The notes under the pieces: model-generated | What the model was told of the DNA's origin: nothing | Database searches by the model: none | What the model saw: the letters and a program-made list of their open reading frames with translations, nothing else | Shown here: positions 15,066 to 22,710 of the stretch, in pieces | How positions within the stretch are numbered: position 1 is the stretch's first letter | Layout of the letters: each line of letters begins with the position of its first letter | Program-made: the position numbers and the translations under genes | Source of the DNA: Caldicoprobacter guelmensis | GTDB lineage: Bacteria > Bacillota > Clostridia > Caldicoprobacterales > Caldicoprobacteraceae | DNA: 64,000 nucleotides | Direction of reading: 5' to 3' | Assembly: GCF_016908415.1 (NCBI RefSeq) | Contig: NZ_JAFBDW010000002.1 | Span: forward strand, 124,001 to 188,000

Positions 15066-15874
15066 TATCCTCCGCTACACTGTAACGTAGTCTCGTCTGC
15101 ATGCAGTATATCCCTCTTGATTAAATGTTCCCTCATCCTCTCATGTACCGGCCTCAACCATCTCTCAGACCCCTGTATCATCCAGTTGGCCATTGTCTGC
15201 CTCGATAGCGCTATCCCCATCCGCTCCCACTGTTGCTCCTGCCTGTACAGTGGCATACCTTCTACAAACTTCTGGACCATTACATATGCAATAGCAGATG
15301 GTGGGGCAATACTCCCAGGATGTACAGCTTTGGGCATAAATGCCGTTACTATGGGCGTGCTCACTTCATTTTGCTCACAATTGCGGCAGGCATATACATA
15401 GCGTACATGCTTCACTATGCTTACCTTGGCAGGTATAATCTTTAGCTCTTCCCTCACCTCTGTGCTCATCTCATGAAGCTTACCACCGCAGCATGGACAT
15501 ACCTGCTCTTCTTCTGGTAAACGGTACTCTATCACTTCAACAGGAAGGTCCTTTATATTCTCTGCCCTGTGTCCTTTCCTCTTGCGGCGCTTGTATGTTA
15601 TCTCCTCTATAGCAGGCTCGGCAGCTTCTGCGTTCGATTCCTTCTCCGCTTCATTGAAAAAGCTGAGCTGTTCCCCCTCCCCCGAATTCGTCTTCTCGCT
15701 CGAACGCCCATACATCTTTTGCCGGCTTAAGCGAAACTGCTCTTCAAACCACCTCAATTTCGCTTTAAGCTCCTCTATCTCCTGCTTTAAAAGGCTGTTC
15801 TCTTTCATTAACTCTTCAATTGTAACTGCAGCAGTTGATGTATTTTCCATAATACTTATTATATTCGACACCAA
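15066..15874 (-). pseudogene. tnpC: Truncated IS66 transposase TnpC
   Basis: About 265 N-terminal residues remain of a protein that is normally 500 or more. Recognisable are the leucine-zipper-like coiled coil (MKENSLLKQEIEELKAKLRW), the FRLSRQKMYGRSSE motif, a zinc-binding segment (CPCCGGKL..CRNCE) and the DDE-domain start GIALSRQTMANWMIQG...DILHADETTLQ, which holds the first catalytic Asp. The frame then crosses into unrelated lipoprotein sequence, so the other catalytic residues are absent. Start could be GTG 15874 or ATG 15850; neither has a good ribosome-binding site, which suits translational coupling to tnpB. Confidence 0.88.
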
Positions 15875-15917
15875 ATGCTAAAAACCTTCAATTCTTCAAA
15901 AAATTTTTAAAAATTCT

Positions 15918-16271
15918 TTATATTACCGTATTCACAATGACTTTTTTATGAGCACTTCTCTGCTCTAGCGATAATCCATCCAGTAACCATCTCAGTTCCC
16001 TTATGCTTATCTCTGCTGTACCAGTACCTCCCTTCGGCCAATCAAACTTCCCTTTCTCCAACCTTTTGTAGTAAAGCCAGAATCCATTGTGGTCCCACTG
16101 CAATATCTTTATCTTGTCCCTACTCTTGTTACAGAACACGAACAGGGCTGTTGAAAAAGGATCCAATGCAAAGCTTTGCTGTACGATAGCTGCCAAGGAA
16201 TCTATTGATTTCCGCATGTCGGTACTCCCGCATGCAAGATAAACCTTTTGAGTACAAGCCAGCCCTAACAT
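15918..16271 (-). CDS. tnpB: IS66 family accessory protein TnpB
   Basis: The 117-residue protein is typical of IS66 Orf2: VYLACGSTDMRKSIDSLAAIV near the N-terminus, then LFVFCNKSRDKIKILQWDHNGFWLYYKRLEKGKF and a C-terminal LRWLLDGLSLEQ. The ATG overlaps the tnpA stop (ATGTTAG), so translation is coupled. It appears intact and supports transposition of IS66 elements, but the partner TnpC here is broken. Confidence 0.9.
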   Translation of the reverse strand: MLGLACTQKVYLACGSTDMRKSIDSLAAIVQQSFALDPFSTALFVFCNKSRDKIKILQWDHNGFWLYYKRLEKGKFDWPKGGTGTAEISIRELRWLLDGLSLEQRSAHKKVIVNTVI

Positions 16272-16582
16272 AGAGTACTCAACACCTTTACTACATCCAG
16301 CAGCAGTTTCTCATTAAAACCCTGTCTTACCTCAATTACAACAGGACCTACTTTTACGGTTAAAAAGTCGCATCCAGATGTGTCTTCTTGGCCACTTAAA
16401 CTAACAGGTAACCATTGCACTGTATTATCAGTTTGTTCTTTTGGAGATTCTTTTCTTAGCCAATAGTACAGCTGTTTTTCGCTTATGTTGTGCTGTTTGC
16501 AAAATTCCTTCGCACTTAAGTCGCTGGCTCTGTAGGCTTCAATCCTAGCTTTCCATTGCTGCCTACGTTCTGTATGCGTCAT
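16265..16582 (-). CDS. tnpA: IS66 family accessory protein TnpA
   Basis: The start is the ATG at 16582 (MTHTERRQQWKARIEAY) with GGAGGG 7 nt upstream. The 105-residue product holds a helix-turn-helix of the IS66 Orf1 kind (ASDLSAKEFCKQHNISEKQLYYWLRK) and a variable C-terminal half. It is the first gene of the element, about 85 nt inside the terminal repeat, and overlaps tnpB. It appears intact. Confidence 0.88.
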   Translation of the reverse strand: MTHTERRQQWKARIEAYRASDLSAKEFCKQHNISEKQLYYWLRKESPKEQTDNTVQWLPVSLSGQEDTSGCDFLTVKVGPVVIEVRQGFNEKLLLDVVKVLSTLC

Positions 16583-16800
16583 AGACAATCCCTCCTCATC
16601 ATTTCTATGGAGGAATTATCTCACATTTGCGTGCAAATTTTTAGGTGTGCTCTATTTGACGCTTACCCTATTCCTAACAAAACTTTATTTCCACTATTGA
16701 AAACAAATTACTATTCCTGTTTACATATATAACTATTGTTTCCCATAAATTTTTGCTCGCTTAAAAACATTTTACTCCGTAATATATAAATAATATTCAC

Positions 16801-17472
16801 TTACACCTGTTGGTATTTCATAATCACATGTGCTACAGACAGATTAGATTGTTCTGCAATGAAGTAAGCCTTCACTATGCCATCGAAAGATCTATTATAT
16901 TTGAAACATATAGCCTTAATCTTTAACTCTCCAATATTGAACTCCCTCTCAAACAACTTTTCATTTGGATATTGAGATACAACTCCTTCATCAACTATCA
17001 GAATTAAAGCATCAACATCTTCTCCATTAAGAACTTGTATTTCCCATATTTTTTGTTGCGAAGAAAGATTTAGAATGTTTTTTATTATTTCCTTGTCTCT
17101 TTTTATATGTTGAGAATAGCTTGTATCTTTATATTGGACAACTTTATCATCAACGATTAAATCAATGTTTATAAGGCTATCAATCATTTTACTACTATTA
17201 AACCCAAACTTTTCGTAGCTATTACCTAATAGAATTCCCCAATAATCATTCCCGAGAATATTTCTTATAGTGCTCTCTATTTCATCTAATTCCTCTAAAC
17301 TTTTGCAATTATCTTCTGTTAAACCAAATCTAATAATAATTTTTGCCCCATAATCAGGTAAAACAATATATTCTTCGAATTTGACTAGACCATCAAAATG
17401 ATTTTCTACCATCTTTGCCATATCAAGAACATTTTTTTTCAAATTATCACTTAATGAATATAACTTACACAT
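16801..17472 (-). CDS. Unrecognised 223-residue protein
   Basis: The ATG at 17472 has a good AAAGGAGAAGAGG site. I do not recognise a family. The protein is soluble, acidic and AT-encoded, with no signal peptide or membrane segment. It has VKFEEYIVLPDYGAKIIIRFG near residue 30, ILGNDYWGILLGNSYEKFGFNSSKMIDSLINIDLIVDD in the middle and a mostly beta-predicted C-terminal half (EREFNIGELKIKAICFKYNRSF). It is third in a row of minus-strand genes after the radical SAM and GNAT genes within the IS-bracketed island, so it is probably cargo. Confidence 0.6.
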   Translation of the reverse strand: MCKLYSLSDNLKKNVLDMAKMVENHFDGLVKFEEYIVLPDYGAKIIIRFGLTEDNCKSLEELDEIESTIRNILGNDYWGILLGNSYEKFGFNSSKMIDSLINIDLIVDDKVVQYKDTSYSQHIKRDKEIIKNILNLSSQQKIWEIQVLNGEDVDALILIVDEGVVSQYPNEKLFEREFNIGELKIKAICFKYNRSFDGIVKAYFIAEQSNLSVAHVIMKYQQV

Positions 17473-17562
17473 GACCTCTTCTCCTTTATAGATATTAACT
17501 TATCAAGACATTGTATTAGTTTATTATTATGCAACTTATAAGAATAGCACGACTTTAGTTTG

Positions 17563-17859
17563 TTATATACATCGCTTCTTTTTCTCATATGACCGCATTG
17601 ATTTTGTAAAACCTAATTTTTCAAAGAATCCTTCATTCCCTGGTTGCGAGCCAAAAAACAATGAAGTGGGAGATGCTTCCCAAGCTAATTCCATAAGCTT
17701 CTTTCCGATCCCATGTCCCTGATATTCAGGCGCAACAAATATATCAGGAATTGTCCCGAAATAATAACCATTCGTTAAAATCCGAACACATCCTATCAAA
17801 ATATTATTATCATTCCAGGCAGTGATATTAATTGTCTTGTCCAATGCATTTTGCGTCAT
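17563..17859 (-). CDS. GNAT family N-acetyltransferase, probably shortened at the N-terminus
   Basis: The 98-residue frame holds the core of a GNAT fold: AWNDNNILIGCVRILTNGYYFGTIPDIFVAPEYQGHGIGKKLMELAWEA, with the acetyl-CoA loop QGHGIGKKL, and the closing GNEGFFEKLGFTKSMRSY. Typical relatives of this subgroup have about 30-40 more residues before the first strand. In-frame stops lie just upstream, and the available ATG (17859) has no ribosome-binding site. The gene may therefore be a remnant, or be translated weakly after the radical SAM gene 32 nt upstream. The substrate is unknown. Confidence 0.65.
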   Translation of the reverse strand: MTQNALDKTINITAWNDNNILIGCVRILTNGYYFGTIPDIFVAPEYQGHGIGKKLMELAWEASPTSLFFGSQPGNEGFFEKLGFTKSMRSYEKKKRCI

Positions 17860-17891
17860 CGTTTTCTACTATTACGCAATAAAAACATAAA

Positions 17892-18953
17892 CTATAGTTG
17901 GTTATTAGCATACCATGCTCGACAATATTTATGAAGTATATAATTTTTATAATCCCATTTTGAAAATAAACGCATACTTTCGGGATCCCCATGTTCAATA
18001 ACCATTTTACTGATAGGTACGGTTAATTTTATATTTTGCGCAATAAATCTATTGTTTACATAATTTCTTAATATTACTTCAGCTCCTTGGGTTTTTAAAT
18101 TCCCCAAACACCAAAATGGCGATGGCGTTTCGTAATTGGGATACACATTAAAATCTTTGTCTATAAAAAATATAGGTTTGTTTGTTACTATATTTTCTGT
18201 AGAATTATCCAAGGCTAGCTGATTATAAAGTTCTTTTTCGGTGTCTCCTAATACATCTCTAATGTGTGATTTTCCAAAATGTTTTAATGTAAGATCAATT
18301 AATTTATGAGGGATCTTTTCGATATCATCAGGTGTAATCCAAAAATCATAAAATTGTTCATTTTCACCATCACAAGAACCTTGGTGAAAGAAAAAATCAA
18401 ATTCTCTACCTATATCAGCACAACGCTTCTCCAAATTTAATGTTTCAATTAAGTATTGAATATATGGCAACTGTGCAATATTAATCTTATATATAAAGGT
18501 TTGAATGCGAGGGGCTATCCCGTACTGAAATAATATGTCAATTGTTTGCAGTATTTCTTGAAATGCCCCTTTTCTGCCAACAAAATAATCAGTAGTTTTC
18601 TCATCTCCAAAAATAGTTAATTGAGCCACCTTAACACCAAGGGATGCCAGCCACGGAACATATTCCTTGTCACGGACAGCACGCCAATAACTAATAAGTT
18701 CAAAATGTGGTGTTTTTGTATCTGAAAGCTCGCTCGTAATTCTCCACAATTCTTTATAATTATCGCTGTAATCTTCTTCACGATAGCGATCAGAAACTTC
18801 AAGATTGTCTGTAAACGGGCGAAATTGCTCGGCAACAAATTTAAGGTCATCAATTGATAAATTACCATTAGGTGTAACTCCGAGCCAGCAATGTTTACAC
18901 CTGTTAGGACAACCGTACATATCAAGACAAACAGTAATTTTTTCAAATTTCAT
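17892..18953 (-). CDS. Radical SAM protein with SPASM-like C-terminus
   Basis: The 353-residue protein carries the radical SAM cluster motif CPNRCKHCW (CxxxCxxC) at residues 15-22, right behind ITVCLDMYG. LTIFGDEKTTDYFVGRKGAFQEILQTIDILFQYG is a typical barrel segment. Towards the end, DFNVYPNYETPSPFWCLGNLKTQGAEVILRNYVNNRF looks like a SPASM-type half with CLGNL, and KYCRAW adds another Cys. It should use S-adenosylmethionine and a 4Fe-4S cluster; the substrate is unknown. Its start lies only about 25 nt from the left end of IS copy 2, so its promoter is either in the IS or lost. It is the leading gene of a small minus-strand cluster with GNAT and an unknown protein. Confidence 0.75.
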   Translation of the reverse strand: MKFEKITVCLDMYGCPNRCKHCWLGVTPNGNLSIDDLKFVAEQFRPFTDNLEVSDRYREEDYSDNYKELWRITSELSDTKTPHFELISYWRAVRDKEYVPWLASLGVKVAQLTIFGDEKTTDYFVGRKGAFQEILQTIDILFQYGIAPRIQTFIYKINIAQLPYIQYLIETLNLEKRCADIGREFDFFFHQGSCDGENEQFYDFWITPDDIEKIPHKLIDLTLKHFGKSHIRDVLGDTEKELYNQLALDNSTENIVTNKPIFFIDKDFNVYPNYETPSPFWCLGNLKTQGAEVILRNYVNNRFIAQNIKLTVPISKMVIEHGDPESMRLFSKWDYKNYILHKYCRAWYANNQL

Positions 18954-19111
18954 TTTTCAACCCTCACTATACAAATTAGTACGCTCTCGAAAAGTCCGAG
19001 AGCTTCATTTATATGTGTTTCAGGGCTCAGCCTTTAAGCTTCACCCCTACTTTGTAAACAACTTTCATATCCTAATTTCCATTTATTACAACTTTACTTT
19101 CTTAGCTCTTA

Positions 19112-19157
19112 CCCCCAAAATAGTTTTATGTTCTCTAATTCTATTTCGTTTGGGGGG
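19112..19157 (+). promoter_or_regulatory. Foldback hairpin masking the transposase ribosome-binding site
   Basis: CCCCCAAAATAG (19112-19123) can pair with CTATTT (19141-19146) plus TTTGGGGG (19149-19156), with a 17-nt loop and a small bulge. The right arm contains the GGGGGG Shine-Dalgarno 6 nt before the ATG. Transcripts entering from outside would carry both arms and be poorly translated, as known for IS10 and IS50. The same arms are kept in copy 1 (13511-13522 and 13540-13555). Confidence 0.6.
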
Positions 19158-19163
19158 TTTTAC

Positions 19164-20657
19164 ATGCTAAGAAACTGGCAATCTCATTCTGATTATCAAC
19201 AGCATCTTATACAACGTCTATCTGCCTATGATCAAAAAGAAAAAAGCAGGCTCCTTGAGTTCGATAAAGCTATCTCTAAGCTCTATCTCCTCAACCTGGA
19301 TAACCTGCTCCCAATAATAAAACCTCTTTACCCTGACTTCGGACGCCCAGCTAAAAATCAGCAGGGCATTATTCGTTCGTTAACACTTATGCTTGACCAA
19401 CAAGAATATTCTATCACAAAGTGGGCCAAAAAGGTACAACATGATTCTCTTCTTTTTGATATTTGTGGATTCGATTCCGATAAAGCCCCTGGTGTCGGCT
19501 CCTACTATGACCTGCTCTGGCGCCTTTGGCTTGCTTCACATAAAAAACTCCTAAAAAGAATACGCAATCTTCGCCCATTCTCTCCTAAACCTAATAAAAG
19601 GTTTAAACCTAACCAAAAGCTGCCCAACAAACACCCAGGCATCGTAAGAAAACTTGTAGATCGCACTATTAAATGCAAACTCCCTGACTTTAGACCTGAA
19701 AAAATCCTTCAACAATTCCTCGCTCGCTGCCTGGTCGATACCTCCGCCCAAATGGGCCTCTTAGGTGATACTTCCAAACTATCTGTTGCCTTCGATGGCT
19801 CATCTTACAAGTCTGGAGCAAGCCATTACGGCGTCAAAGTCTGTGACTGCCGCTTAAAAGGTATCTACAACTGTACCTGTCCAAGGCGCTTCTCTGACCC
19901 TGAGGCAACCTGGGGCTGGGATAGCTACCGCAACCAGTGGTTCTACGGAAGCACTCTCTTCACTGTCACCGCTTCTGATAGCCCCTATGACTTACCTATA
20001 TACATGCGAATAGTCCAGGCCAACCGCCACGATAGCGTTACTACCATCTTTGCCTTGAGGGACATCCATTCTATCTACCACAACCTCAGCTTTAAACATT
20101 TCATCGCTGACGGCGCTATGGATAACTACCCAACTTATGACCTACTCAAACACTATAACATGATACCTTTCATAGCACTGGATTCTCGTACTAAACTTAA
20201 ATTTGACTACCCTCATCCTCACATCCTTTGCTTTGATGACAAAGGAAAACCTATATGTCCTGGTGGTATCCCTTATCAAAACTGGGGCTACAGTAAACCT
20301 AAAGGTATCAAGTACCGCTGCTGGTTTGCTTGCCGTGGCCAAAAACCTCCTCATGACTGTTTGTGTTCCAAGAGCTCCTACGGTAAAGTAGTTTATATAA
20401 AACCCGACTATGACCCTCGAATGTTCCCACCTGTTCCACGCCACACCAAGGCTTTCAAGGATAAATTCAAAACCAGAACATCGGTGGAACGGACTAATAA
20501 GAGATTGTTTATCGACTACAATATTGAAAGAGCTCGCTCAAGAAGCAATATGATGAGGTTTGCCATGGCTACCTTTGCTGCAGTCAATATCCATCTTGAT
20601 GCCTGGGTTAAACATACAAACTTTAGTTTTGTAGATACCTTTATCAAAGCAGCCTAA
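19164..20657 (+). CDS. DDE transposase of IS copy 2
   Basis: The start is the ATG at 19164 (MLRNWQSHSDYQ) behind GGGGGG; it is 497 residues. The N-terminal part is a helical region (DKAISKLYLLNLDNLLPIIKPLYPDFGRPA, RSLTLMLDQQEYSITKWAKKV). The catalytic RNase-H-like core shows the first Asp in VAFDGSSYKSG (D211), the second in FIADGAMDNYPTY (D316) and the Glu in TSVERTNKRLFIDY (E442). A Cys-rich insert (CDCRLKGIYNCTCPRRF; CRGQKPPHDCLC) lies within the core and may bind metal. All catalytic residues are present, so this copy should be active. It may also mobilise copy 1. Confidence 0.88.
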   Translation: MLRNWQSHSDYQQHLIQRLSAYDQKEKSRLLEFDKAISKLYLLNLDNLLPIIKPLYPDFGRPAKNQQGIIRSLTLMLDQQEYSITKWAKKVQHDSLLFDICGFDSDKAPGVGSYYDLLWRLWLASHKKLLKRIRNLRPFSPKPNKRFKPNQKLPNKHPGIVRKLVDRTIKCKLPDFRPEKILQQFLARCLVDTSAQMGLLGDTSKLSVAFDGSSYKSGASHYGVKVCDCRLKGIYNCTCPRRFSDPEATWGWDSYRNQWFYGSTLFTVTASDSPYDLPIYMRIVQANRHDSVTTIFALRDIHSIYHNLSFKHFIADGAMDNYPTYDLLKHYNMIPFIALDSRTKLKFDYPHPHILCFDDKGKPICPGGIPYQNWGYSKPKGIKYRCWFACRGQKPPHDCLCSKSSYGKVVYIKPDYDPRMFPPVPRHTKAFKDKFKTRTSVERTNKRLFIDYNIERARSRSNMMRFAMATFAAVNIHLDAWVKHTNFSFVDTFIKAA

Positions 20658-20884
20658 ATAGGTTAGTCTACAACTTTTATAGCTTCATCTACAAGCTTTA
20701 AAAACTTTATTTTTAAAGCTTAGGTTGTTATACCCTCTTTCAGGTTATCCAGGTAATACCATATTAATTTTTCAAGGTACATTTCTAATCTTCCTTGATT
20801 GCAAAACTATAATTTGGTCAAAATAACCCTTTCCTAATTTTCTCGTGAAAATCCCCAGCTACTTTTCGAGAGTGTTCATGTAGT

Positions 20885-21157
20885 TTCAACCCGGTTTTTG
20901 ATACAAACGAACCAGTGCTAAGTAAGTCCCAAACTTGCATGATTAAAGCTGGATTGTAAATCCGATGAGCTGCCAGCTTTTGTGCCAAACATATTTTGGC
21001 TTTATTTCACTATACCATACATCGAATGCTTTGTACAGAGGAGTATAGCATATCAGACAAACAACACTGTCATTTATGCATGTTTTCTTTTGCCAGACAA
21101 TATTATGAAACCACATTGTGGTAACAGAACAAATAAACATACAGGAGGACACAAAAA
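20885..21157. other. Intergenic stretch right of the island
   Basis: No gene or terminator is supported. If the island moved as one unit, this sequence once lay upstream of degV and may hold the degV promoter on the minus strand; I see no clear one. Confidence 0.3.
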
Positions 21158-21295
21158 TTGATGGGAAGGCACACTATCAAAGGACATGGAAGGCATGGGA
21201 TGAGAACTAAAGCAAAGTTCTTCCAAAAACATCTTTGCGGAGGCCTTACACCCCCGCAAATAGTATTACAAACGTCAGAAGTTGAATGTGCTTAA
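21158..21295 (+). CDS. Candidate 45-residue small protein convergent with lysA
   Basis: A frame opens at TTG 21158 (or ATG 21161) after a perfect AGGAGG at 21142-21147, and ends at TAA 21293-21295, overlapping the lysA 3' end by 21 nt on the opposite strand. The product begins MGRHTIKGHGRHGMRTKAKFF and is basic and histidine-rich at the N-terminus, with two cysteines. I know no family. Support is only the strong ribosome-binding site, and the region may equally be a lysA antisense or 3' region. Confidence 0.25.
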   Translation: MMGRHTIKGHGRHGMRTKAKFFQKHLCGGLTPPQIVLQTSEVECA

Positions 21296-22528
21296 TAGGT
21301 CTTCAAAAGTATCCCTTCTTCTTATGAGCACGTCATTGCCGTTTTTATCGATGAGCACCTCGGCGGGCCTTAAGCGGTTGTTGTAATTGGATGCCATGGA
21401 GTAGCCATATGCCCCTGCATCGGTGACTACCAATATATATCCTTCTCTTATGGGAGGCAATAGCCTGTTTTTGGCAATGATGTCGCCGCTCTCGCATATG
21501 TTGCCCACCACTGTCGTATCCTGGTATTCGCCCGATTTAACGGGATGACCGTTTTCGTCGTATACCTCTACGTCGTGATGCGAGTTGTACATGGCTGGGC
21601 GTATCAGCACGTTGAATCCCAGGTCTGTCCCCACGTAGGTAGTGTTATAGCCCTGCTTTACTGCATACACTGTGCCCAGCAGGACGCTGCACTCTGCAAC
21701 GATGTACCTGCCCGGTTCAATCTGGAATGTTGGATAAATGCCATGCTTTGTCGTCCAGCCGTGTATTATTTCATCAAGCTTTTGCCCCAAAGCCTTAAGG
21801 TCAAGGCGGTCTTGCCCTTCCTGCTTGCGATATGGGATACCAAATCCTCCGCCAAAGTCTATAAACTCCAGCTCGTTAAAGTTTTCGGCAATGGAAAGCA
21901 GGGTTTTTGCTGCCTCAACATATGGCGTTGGATCCATAAACAGCGAGCCTATGTGCTGGTTTATGCCTACAAGTTTGAGGTCATACTCCTTCAATATGCG
22001 CTTTACCTCGGGTATGAGTTCGGGATATATCCCAAATTTTGTGTTGTTGCCTGCTGTAATCACCTTTTCACTGTGGCCGGCACCTATCCCAGGGTTTATG
22101 CGAATAGCCACCTTACCGCCCGGATTGAGAGAACCGTACAGCTTGAGCTGTGATATGGAATCAACGCTTACGGTGATCCCTCTTTCTATGGCAAACTCCA
22201 TTTCTTGGGAGGATGCATTGTTGGTTATGAAGAATATTTCTTGAGGTTTGAAACCGGCTTTTTCCAGGAAAACTATTTCCCCTGGAGATATGGCATCTGC
22301 GTGAAGACCTTCCTGGTGAATTATTTTAAGCAGGTGTACGTTGGAGTTGGCCTTCGTTGAATAGCATACCCGGAACCTGGGGTATGAGATCAAGCTTTTC
22401 ATTTCCCTGCAGCGCTGCCTCAGTATATTTTCATTATATACGTAAAGCGGACTTCCGTATTTTTCAAGTAGCTGCTTGGGATTGGTATTTCCGAAAAAAT
22501 TTGTCTCTTCAGTATAATAGCCCCTCAT
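21275..22528 (-). CDS. lysA: Diaminopimelate decarboxylase
   Basis: LysA makes L-lysine from meso-diaminopimelate, the last step of lysine synthesis, using pyridoxal phosphate. The 417-residue protein has the alanine-racemase-like barrel with VCYSTKANSN (PLP lysine near residue 59), the glycine-rich FIDFGGGFGIPY and FQIEPGRYIVAECSVL. The C-terminal part has the active-site Cys region VGNICESGDIIAKNR from the second subunit, then ITDAGAYGYSMASNYN-like residues (VTDAGAYGYSMASNYN here). It has its own promoter, no lysine riboswitch and no neighbouring lysine genes. The ATG at 22528 is preceded by GGAGGGAAAAAT. Confidence 0.95.
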   Translation of the reverse strand: MRGYYTEETNFFGNTNPKQLLEKYGSPLYVYNENILRQRCREMKSLISYPRFRVCYSTKANSNVHLLKIIHQEGLHADAISPGEIVFLEKAGFKPQEIFFITNNASSQEMEFAIERGITVSVDSISQLKLYGSLNPGGKVAIRINPGIGAGHSEKVITAGNNTKFGIYPELIPEVKRILKEYDLKLVGINQHIGSLFMDPTPYVEAAKTLLSIAENFNELEFIDFGGGFGIPYRKQEGQDRLDLKALGQKLDEIIHGWTTKHGIYPTFQIEPGRYIVAECSVLLGTVYAVKQGYNTTYVGTDLGFNVLIRPAMYNSHHDVEVYDENGHPVKSGEYQDTTVVGNICESGDIIAKNRLLPPIREGYILVVTDAGAYGYSMASNYNNRLRPAEVLIDKNGNDVLIRRRDTFEDLLSTFNF

Positions 22529-22585
22529 ATTTTTCCCTCCGTGTGCAAGTTGAGGAATTTAACGTTGCATTTTTTAATGATAACA

Positions 22586-22614
22586 CTATAACAAAAAATT
22601 CAATACTTTGTCAA
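22586..22614 (-). promoter_or_regulatory. Predicted promoter of lysA
   Basis: On the minus strand, perfect TTGACA (22609-22614), 17-nt spacer and TTATAG (22586-22591). The leader is only about 50 nt, too short for a lysine riboswitch. Confidence 0.65.
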
Positions 22615-22710
22615 CTTGCTTGTATACGTGATGAGAATAAATTATAATTATCTTTGGTATTAATAAGAAAACGGGGTAGCTATACCGTCGCCTTTGAGGG
22701 GTGGAATAAC

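Larger units (their letters stand above)
15066..16666 (-). mobile_element. IS66-family element, 3' part missing
   Basis: Genes tnpA, tnpB and the first half of tnpC lie in the usual IS66 order on the minus strand. The left terminal repeat begins GTAAGCGTCAAATAGAGC on the minus strand at 16666, the typical IS66 start. The other end is missing: the tnpC frame runs directly into a lipoprotein gene near 15066. The element cannot transpose on its own. Confidence 0.85.
18978..20878 (+). mobile_element. IS copy 2, complete
   Basis: About 1.9 kb, with ends ACGCTCTCGAAAAG and CTTTTCGAGAGTGTTC as imperfect inverted repeats. The left end again holds the GCTCTCG-(7)-CGAGAGC hairpin (18983-19003). One intact transposase gene fills the element. 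Family is uncertain: a DDE element of the IS4/IS1182 kind. Confidence 0.85.
13330..20884. mobile_element. Possible composite transposon: two direct IS copies bracketing AT-rich cargo
   Basis: The same IS sits at both borders in the same orientation. The 7-mer ATGTAGT occurs at the outer left junction (13330-13336) and the outer right junction (20878-20884), as a target duplication of the whole unit would. Neither single copy shows a convincing duplication of its own. The cargo (14480-18977) is visibly AT-richer than the flanking core genes. Against this, the two copies differ at many positions, and the letters TAGT also precede the second copy, so part of the 7-mer may belong to the element. 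Confidence 0.4.

Noticed and set aside
20881..20900. TTTCAACCC shared by the outer left flank and right flank of IS copy 2 as a target duplication
   Set aside because: The two occurrences are not adjacent to the element ends at matching distances (one lies 15 nt away), so chance is likely.
22529..22620. Lysine riboswitch before lysA
   Set aside because: The promoter lies only about 60 nt upstream of the start, leaving no room for the aptamer.
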